The notes under the pieces: model-generated | The model's database searches: none | What the model was told of the DNA's origin: nothing | What the model saw: only the letters and a program-made list of their open reading frames with translations | Shown here: positions 57,325-64,000 of the stretch, piece after piece | How the letters are laid out: the number at the start of each line of letters is the position of its first letter | How positions within the stretch are numbered: the first letter of the stretch is position 1 | Source: Monodelphis domestica | Lineage: Eukaryota; Chordata; Mammalia; Didelphimorphia; Didelphidae | Assembly: GCF_027887165.1 (NCBI RefSeq) | Contig: NC_077231.1 | Coordinates: 126,684,987 to 126,748,986 of the forward strand | Direction of reading: 5' to 3' | DNA length: 64,000 bases | Position numbers and translations under genes: made by a program

Positions 57325-57540
57325 GAGACTCTTAACTTTTTTGTGTGTGTTTGTGTCACAGACCCATTCAGCAGTTTGGTGAAGTTCTTCTCAGATTTCT
57401 TCTCAGAGTAATATTTCCAAATGTACAAAATAAAACACAGGATTACAAAGGGAGCCAATTAAATTAATAAATAGTAATCAGATTATTACACAACAAGTTC
57501 ATAGTCTCCAAGTTAAAATCCATGTTCTAAAAGAGCCTAG
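57325..57540 (+). repeat. DNA transposon fragment (60.65 kb family)
   Basis: 'gagactcttaacttttttgt', 'cagcagtttggtgaagttct', 'aaaataaaacacaggattac' and 'gagccaattaaatta' share order and wording with the element at 60654-61128. Its far inverted end is missing or worn. Confidence 0.55.
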
Positions 57541-58014
57541 AATTTATGTGATCATATTATAGATTACAACACTAAGACTTAGTGAGATCATAAAATCAGA
57601 GAATTAGAGCTGGAGCGGATTTCAGAAGGAAGTAGCAGGGTTTCTTGGCTAGCCATGGTAGAATTGATGTTAGGGATAGATTTTCATTCCAACAGTACAA
57701 ATGCTTTTTGGCTTCATATAGCCTTATCATGATGGGTAGCATTGGAAATTTTGAATTATGATGAGCCAAATATAATTTATGCCAATCTAGGACTTTTGAA
57801 AACTTATTTTGTCATAATGCTTTAATGATAACAATGTTACCTTATAGTTGTAAAGTTTGGGGGTGAAATGATATAAATAAAATATACATGATGCTTTAAG
57901 TGTATTTTTTGTTTAATGAAGACTGGGGGGGTTAGTGATTTAAATTTTCCAAGAGGGATTCATCATAGTGATGAATTTTTATTATGAATTCCTTTTCAAT
58001 GGAAATTGTTGTTT

Positions 58015-58515
58015 CCAGTTTCAAATTCCTTCCAAGCTTCAGTTGGGGATCAACAAAGTGCCATGATGTCCAAACTTAAAGTATATTATTTTACATTTAT
58101 TCCACTTACATTTCAATTTATTAGACTTGGCTCAACATTACAGCAGCCTGTCAAAATCTTTTTGAATGCTGACTCTGTCATTCAGCCTGCTCACTATGTC
58201 TGCCAACTTTCTGTCTTTTGCAGATTTGATAAGCAGACCATCTATGACTTTATCCCAGTGATTGATAAAAATGTTAATTGGAAGAGGGCCAGACATAGAT
58301 CCCTGGGGGTGGAGGGAGAGGCACTCTACTGGAGACGTCATTCATAATTGACATCAAAACATTAATGGCTATTTTGGGGGTCTGGCCATTTATCCAATTC
58401 CAAATCAACCTAATTGTATTACCCTTCTTTAAGAATAGTATGTGAAATTTTAACAAATGCTTTGCTAAAATCCAAGTGAGTCCTATCCACATCATTCTCC
58501 TATTCTAAAAGATAT
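58015..58515 (-). repeat. CR1/L3 fragment, reversed
   Basis: 'gcagatttgataagcagacc', 'gtgattgataaaaatgttaa', 'catagatccctgggggtgga', 'aatgctttgctaaaatccaa' is the reversed CR1/L3 reverse transcriptase region. The 113-, 73- and 67-codon open frames here are remnants or shadows of it. Confidence 0.8.
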
Positions 58516-59190
58516 GAACAAGGAGTTTTTGGATGAAGAAATACAAAGCTATATATAACTATATGAAAAAATACTCTAAATCATTATCGATTAGAGAAAT
58601 GCCAATCAAAACAACTCTGAGATATTATCTCACACCTGTTAGATTGGCTAAAATAATAAAAGGGTAAAATGACAAATGTTAGGGGGGTTGTGGAAAAATG
58701 GGGATACACTATTGATGGAACTATGCGTTGATCCAGCATAATGCCCAAAGAGTTATAAAACTGTGTATACCTTTTGACTCACCAATACCACGATTAGGTT
58801 TATTTCTTGAGGTGACCAAGGAAAAAGGAAAAGAACCTATATATCCTAAAATATTTATAGCAGCTGTCTTTGTGCTTACAAAGAACTGAAAATTAAAGGA
58901 ATTCCCATGTGATGGAATACTACTGTGCCATAAGAAATGATAAACAGGTTAATTTTCAAAAAACATGGAAAGAGCTACGTGAAGTTATAGAGTAAAATGA
59001 ATAGAACCAAGAACACACTATATAGAGCCACAGAAATAGTGTTTGAAGAATGATTTGTGTTTGCTCACCTCCAGAGAAAGAAATAGAAACAAGCAAGATA
59101 TAGTCTTACATATACATATTTTTTTTTTTGTCAAATGACGCCTTCTGTAATGGGGGAAGGGGTGGATTTAGAGACCCACCAGAGTATTTT
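58516..59190 (+). repeat. L1 ORF2 3' end, forward, old copy
   Basis: 'gccaatcaaaacaactctga', 'gatattatctcacacctgtt', 'gatggaatactactgtgcca' and 'gagtaaaatgaatagaacca' mark the end of L1 ORF2. Stops and indels break it. Confidence 0.8.
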
Positions 59191-59254
59191 AAGATAACAA
59201 ATACACTAATTTAAATTTAAAAAGCCAAATAGTAGAGAAATGATGATTTATAAA

Positions 59255-59475
59255 AATTTTGCCAAACTAGTCCAGTTGTCCAAGAAATTTTGACCAAATA
59301 GTGATTTTCTTATCCCCCAAACCTAGATCTATGTTTTTGTCAAATACAACCATAATCTTTTACTGCTGTTTGTGTTATCTCTGTTTTGTTCCACTGTTCT
59401 ATCTTCCTATTTCTTAGTCAATTATCAGGTAGCATTGATAATTACTGCTTTATAATACTGCTTAAAGTTAAAGAA
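59255..59475 (-). repeat. L1 ORF2 fragment, reversed
   Basis: 'tgttccactgttctatcttc', 'ctatttcttagtcaattatc' and 'taattactgctttataatac' read as ORF2 interior on the minus strand. The next block is the same region of L1 in the opposite direction. Confidence 0.6.
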
Positions 59476-59479
59476 ATGA

Positions 59480-60080
59480 AAGGAATCAGAATAGGCAAAG
59501 AGGTAATAAAACTATTTTTTTTTATAGATGACATGATGGTATATGTGGAAATCCTAGAGATTTAACCAAAAAGATAGGTGAAACTATTAGTAATATTAGC
59601 AATGCAGCAGAATATAAAATAAAACCATATAAATCAGGAGCATTTTTATATATTACTGTCAGTCCTGCAAGAAGAGATAGAAAGAGATATCCCATATAAA
59701 AATAACCACAGATAAAATAAAATACCTGGAAGTATAGCTGCCAAAACAAACCCAGGAACTGCATGAACATAATTATGAATCACATTTTCCACAAATAAAG
59801 TCAGATCTAAATAATTGGAGAAATATTCATTGTTCATAGTTGGGCAAAGTCAATATAATTAAAATGACAATCCTACCTAATCTACTTATTCAATATCATC
59901 CCAATTAAAGTACCAAAAAATTATTTTATTGAATTAAAAAAACATTTATTTGGAAAAACAAAAGATAAAGAATATAAAAAAATTTAATGGGAAAAAAAAC
60001 ATAAAGGAAGAAGGTCTGCCAGATTTTAAATTGTATTATGAAGATTAATTTTTAAGTAAAGCCATTCAAGAAAAATAAGC
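59480..60080 (+). repeat. L1 ORF2 interior, forward
   Basis: A DDMMVYVE reverse transcriptase active-site box is readable near 59530, then ERDIPYKNN and 'aatcctacctaatctactta'. Many stops follow. With the reversed block before it this may be one inverted-5' L1 insertion. Confidence 0.75.
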
Positions 60081-60653
60081 TTAGACTGATCTTGATTATA
60101 TCATTTTCTTCTTTCCCTCACTATTTCCTTTTTTTAATATACTTATTGTCCCAGTTATTGACAGAAATGGAATTCAAGCTCAGTGGACTATCGTTTTCAG
60201 AGTCTTTTAGCTCTTTAAAAAAAACTCAGGCTGTTTGCCTAATCGTGTGATATCTCCCATTTTCCATGATATTTTAGAAATCTATGACAGTCACTCAGAA
60301 TCACACTCCCGTGAATATCCTGGGAAATGATTCATTTGATAACTGGTGACTTGAATTTGTTAATGGTAGCTAACCGGTGACCCTTAACTTGAATTCTTCA
60401 GAGACTGATAATTTGTGGTTTGCTACTTGTAGCATTAGCTGAAGAATATTGTTGAAAATGATGACCTTTGTTACTGCATGTGATAGACCGAACACTAGAC
60501 ATTATTTAATTTTTTAGTGCGAAGGCCTAGATTGAACTATGACGGGCGATTATAAATCTTCCTTAGCAAGTTCTTCAGTGTTACAGGGCTTGATATTTCT
60601 GTTTTCTGTTAAAATTATCCTGATTACATCTGGAGGACTTTATCATTTATAGC

Positions 60654-61128
60654 AAGGATCCTCAACTTTTTTTCTGACATGGATCCCTATAGTAGCCTGG
60701 TGAAGCCTATGGATTCCTACAATATATTTTTAAATATATAAGATAAAATATATGGGATTACAAAGGGAGCTAGGTAGAACAATGGATAGAATGCTGGATC
60801 TGAAGTTAGAGGGACTTGAGTTCAAATCCAGTCTTAGATACTCACAAGCTGTGTCACCCTTAGTAGATCACTTGAACACTGCCTCAGTTTCCCCACCTAT
60901 AAAATGGGGATAATAACAGTTCTCTCAAAGGTTGTCTTTAGGATCCAAGATTTTTGTAAAGTTTACCCCAGTGCCTAGCACATATTAGTTTTCCTGGATA
61001 ATTATATAAAAATAATATAAAAAATTTGAAGATAAAATTCTATGATTATATTATGTTGAAATGAGGGTATAATTTTTTCCCATCCTAGTTTATGTATGCA
61101 AGGCATCTGTGGGCCTTAGATTAAGAAT
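60654..61128. mobile_element. Inverted-repeat DNA transposon (non-autonomous), split by MIR
   Basis: The ends 'caaggatcctcaac' and, complemented, 'caaggattcttaat' are near-matching terminal inverted repeats. The interior has no transposase. A MIR at about 60775-60985 is inserted in it after 'gggattacaaagggagctag'. Related pieces occur at 6285, about 49440, about 51440-51600 and 57325. Confidence 0.6.
60775..60985 (+). repeat. MIR-type SINE inside the DNA transposon
   Basis: 'acaatggatagaatgctgga', 'gcctcagtttccccacctat', 'ccagtgcctagcacatatta' are in MIR order. Its nesting shows it came after the transposon. Confidence 0.75.
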
Positions 61129-61399
61129 CCTTGTTCTATGGGAAATCCTTCTTACACTTGGATACTTGGATTCAATATCTCAGTGATGGTGGAGCAAATA
61201 GTTTTGGCAAGCATACATCATTTTATGCTTCTCTGGATATTAATTACCAATAGGTCATTATACAAAGTTATTTCTATTATATATTTCAAGGGAGCCTTGT
61301 ATGATTTTGCTTTTAGTGTATATGGGAAATCTGATGGTAAGAGAACCTCCAGAGGGGAATTTTGCTCTACCTAATCAAGTTTTCTTTAGCTTTTGGATA

Positions 61400-61612
61400 G
61401 TCTTGAGTCTGGGAGTTAAGAAGATCTGAATTCAAATTCAGCCATAGAGACTTATTGGATGTGTTATCCTAGACAAGTTATCTAATTTCTTTCTTTCTCA
61501 GTTTCCCTAACTGCAAAATGGGGATAATAATAGCACTTATCTCCCAGGGTAACTATGAGGATCAAATGAGATAATATTTGGGAAGTGCCTGGCTCTTAAT
61601 ATGCTAGTTTTC
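61400..61612 (+). repeat. MIR-type SINE
   Basis: 'gtcttgagtctgggagttaa', 'cagtttccctaactgcaaaa', 'tgaggatcaaatgagataat' and 'gggaagtgcctggctcttaa' are in MIR order. Confidence 0.8.
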
Positions 61613-61744
61613 TCCCATCTTACTCATTTCAATCAGCTGCATGATTGTGGAAGTATGATCCGTAGAATATTGTTTGTGAGAGCCTTCCAGTTTGCAAGGA
61701 GGCCACCAGGGAAAAATAACTGATTTGTGCTCCAGGATCTATTG

Positions 61745-62010
61745 TAGAGGATAGAGAAATATTTGCTTTAAGGAACTTGATAAAAACCTCCAAATTAAAT
61801 CAGCATATACTTTATTACTTGGTGATTTTAGTGCCCAGGTAGGTATAAAGAAGGATAGTGAAAAATATATCAGATAATATGATTCAGGAGCAAACAATGA
61901 AAAGATTGAAGTTTTATACATTCCTCAGAAATCTCATTCCTATACGGCATGAACACTTTCCTTGAGAAATAGCTTAGGAGGCTCTGGATATGGAAAGAAC
62001 TGAATAGTAT
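61745..62010 (+). pseudogene. RTE (Bov-B-like) LINE endonuclease remnant
   Basis: One frame reads AYTLLLGDFSAQVG, close to the GDFNA catalytic motif of AP-type endonucleases in RTE LINEs. About 40 codons on, LRRLWIWKEL resembles the family's RRRWTW segment. Stops separate the two. RTE LINEs supply the tail and machinery of type B SINEs, so a decayed relative here is expected. Confidence 0.55.
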
Positions 62011-62029
62011 TATTAAAATGAAAAAAAAA

Positions 62030-62150
62030 ATTGTTAGGCAGCAAGCATTTGTTAAGGACCTGTTGTGTGCCAGGCTCTGTGCTAAGAACTGAGGTTACAA
62101 AAGGCAAAAACAAACAAATAAAACAAAACAAAACCTAAAAAGAAAAGAAC
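62030..62150 (+). repeat. Dispersed repeat fragment with A-rich end
   Basis: 'cagcaagcatttgttaagga', 'tgtgtgccaggctctgtgct' and 'gaggttacaaaaggcaaaaa' are the start of a widespread mammalian dispersed repeat, followed by AAACA-rich sequence. Confidence 0.55.
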
Positions 62151-63000
62151 TGGTTTCAAGCATGAAAAACATTTCTAAAGAAATTTTCTGTGTGTAGTCA
62201 GACTACTAACTTATATTAGTTTGCTGGAAAACATCATTATCAAATGAGAAGAAATAATTAATATGGGATGATATAGAATACAACTGAGGCAACTCTATCC
62301 GGACCTATTTAGACGGGTTCATGATGCTGAAAAATAGAACATGTATATTAGAGCAGACTTTGACACAGTCTATTGCTGTCTCCTAAGAAAATGTAATCAT
62401 TTTTTTCATACTCCAACAAAGAGAACAAATGACTCTAATAACTACCTCATTAAGTCAATACTTGATGCTCTCACCAAGTATAAACTTTTTGATCTTTCAT
62501 GGACTCCATTCTGTCTTATGAAGCTATATTGTTGTGGAGTATGAATACATTTTAATTGAATATTTAATGTAAGAGAATATTATAGAATATATATGTAGAA
62601 TAGAATATTAACTTAATAGAATAAAGTATAAAGAATAATATGAGTAGTAAAGCTTCATAAAATAGAATGGAGTCTAGGAAAAAGAGAAAAGTTTATGGAA
62701 AGCTTGATGAGACACTCATCTAAATGAAGTTATCTTGAAGGTGTATAAGGATAAAACTGGAGCAGGGATAAAGATAGGAAAGAAAAAGAAAAGATCTTTA
62801 CAGATTTTTATAAAATTTTTTCTTTTTTTCTGACAGTGAAGTAACTTTGTTAGTACTCCAGCACCATAGACTATTATTACGTGCTATAAGAGAAAGTGGA
62901 AGCAGACAAGAAAATTTTTTTTCTTTAGAAATCAAAGATGGAAAAAGTTGGACCAGACCAAGAATAGACAAAGGGCATTTCCACTTATATTATTTTTAAT

Positions 63001-63737
63001 TAAAAAAATTTTTATTTAGTCAATTTAGAACATTCCTTAGTTACAAGAATCATATTCTATTCCTCCCTCCCCTCCCTCCACCCTTCCTGTAGCCAATGTG
63101 CAATTCCATTGGGTATTATTACATGTGTCCTTGATCAGAACCTATTTCCATGTTGTTGATGTTTGCATTAGGTTGTTCATTTAGAGTCTACATCCCCAGC
63201 CATATCCCCTCGACCCATGTAATCAAGTAGTTGTTTTTCTTCTGTGTTTTTACTCCCACAGTTTTTCCTCTGAATGTGGATAGTGTTTTTTCTCCTAGAT
63301 CTCTGCAGATTGTTCAGGGACATTGCATTGCCACTAATGGAGAAGTCCATTATATTCGATTGTACCACAGTGTATCTGTCTCTGTATACAATGTTCTCTT
63401 GGTTCTGCTCCTTTCACTCAGCATCAATTCCTGGAGGTCATTCCAGTTCCTGTGGAATTCCTCCACTTTATTATTCCTTTGAGCACAATAGTATTCCATC
63501 ACCAACATATACCACAATTTGTTTAGCCATTCTCCAATTGAAGGGCATCCCCTCATTTTCCAGTTTTTTGCCACCACAAAGAGCGCAGCTATGAATATTC
63601 TTGTACATGTCTTTTTCCTTATTATCTCTTTGGGGTACAAACCCAGCAATGCTATGGCTGGATCAAAGGGCAGACAGTCTTTTAGCACCCTTTGGGCATA
63701 GTTCTAAATTGCCCTCCAGAATGGTTGGATCAGTTTA
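63001..63737 (-). mobile_element. 5'-truncated L1, 3' end (ORF2 C-terminus and 3' UTR)
   Basis: On the minus strand it encodes the ORF2 C-terminus with LPFDPAIALLGLYPKE, CTRIFIAALFVVAKNW and LWYMLVMEYYCAQRNN, then the same 3' UTR as the 30.65 kb copy. The two are alike almost throughout and have the same orientation. It stops abruptly at about 63737. Confidence 0.9.
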
Positions 63738-64000
63738 AAGGAAGCGAAAGTTCAGACCTCTGAAAACTCTTCCTTACCGATTAAAAAGCAAATGCTCCTA
63801 GGGTTCTGAAAACCAAACCTAACAACAGGACAGAGTCAAGGAACCCTCCTACTGGACTCAACTTAAAAGGTATGCCCCCAAAAACACAAGCAGTGAGGAA
63901 GCAGTTGGAGAAGAAGCTCAGAGCAGGCAGCCTAGTCTCAGCCCAGACACTCCATATTGCTGCCCCTGCCCTTTTCTGAGGTTTTGGCCTCAGGGCACAT
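63738..64000 (-). repeat. Possible L1 5' UTR piece joined to the L1 3' end
   Basis: The minus-strand reading contains 'gcagcaatatggagtgtctg', 'ggctgagactaggctgcctg' and 'gcttcttctccaactgcttc', with the G+C content and phrasing of a marsupial L1 5' UTR. If right, this L1 has lost most of ORF1 and ORF2 by an internal deletion. The window ends before this can be settled. Confidence 0.35.

Larger units (their letters stand above)
55306..64000 (+). other. DERA intron 3 (start)
   Basis: No further exon is recognised before the window ends. Contents are MIR, type B SINE, CR1/L3, L1 pieces in both directions, a DNA transposon, an RTE endonuclease remnant and an L1 3' end. Stretches such as 57.55-58.0, 60.13-60.65 and 62.2-63.0 kb are unassigned. 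Confidence 0.75.

Noticed and set aside
58006..58347. A 113-codon frame and two opposite frames
   Set aside because: All lie in the reversed CR1/L3 fragment.

Overview
The window reads as nuclear DNA of a marsupial mammal. It has AT-rich sequence, spliced genes with GT-AG introns, and a repeat mixture of CORE/tRNA-headed SINEs, RTE-tailed SINEs, CR1/L3, L2, MIR, L1 and a class I endogenous retrovirus. Two SINE families used as markers are the kind abundant in marsupials: one ends in 'cagtattgattccaagat..aaggtaaggg', the other in a Bov-B/RTE-like tail. The species cannot be fixed from sequence alone. No prokaryotic operon, CRISPR array or bacterial mobile element is present.

Two host genes are supported, both on the + strand, head to tail. 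(1) STRAP (WD40 protein, SMN-complex and TGF-beta signalling partner): the last eight coding exons (numbered 3-10 after the human gene) lie at 3739-13436, with a poly(A) signal at 13917. The exons encode residues 84-350 plus the last base of codon 83, with no frameshift or stop. (2) DERA (2-deoxyribose-5-phosphate aldolase): coding exon 1 at 21395-21425, exon 2 at 53080-53177, exon 3 at 55158-55305; the remaining exons lie beyond the window. STRAP followed by DERA is, from memory, also the human order on 12p12, so the pair supports both calls.

Layout: 1-3738 STRAP intron; 3739-13940 STRAP exons and 3' UTR; 13941-21150 intergenic, made of CR1/L3, L2, MIR and L1 debris; about 21150-21425 DERA promoter and exon 1; 21426-53079 a 31.7 kb DERA intron 1; 53178-55157 intron 2; 55306-64000 the start of intron 3.

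Intron 1 carries the most structured non-host sequence. It holds a minus-strand solo LTR (28515-29379), a 396-nt almost pure pyrimidine tract (29574-29969), a young L1 inside a CR1 (30646-31413), a 1.0 kb CR1/L3 copy, and a 5'-truncated class I endogenous retrovirus. That retrovirus has a 265-codon open integrase remnant (44105-44902), no recognisable env, a polypurine tract and a 3' LTR (46286-47228). The two LTRs belong to one family and lie in inverted orientation 17 kb apart.

I found no convincing undescribed biological system. The items most worth a second look are structural: the env-less retroviral remnant with a still-open integrase frame, the inverted LTR pair, a chimeric SINE/LTR junction, directly repeated L1 ends that bracket DERA exons 2-3, the long pyrimidine tract, and several insertions dated by clean target-site duplications.
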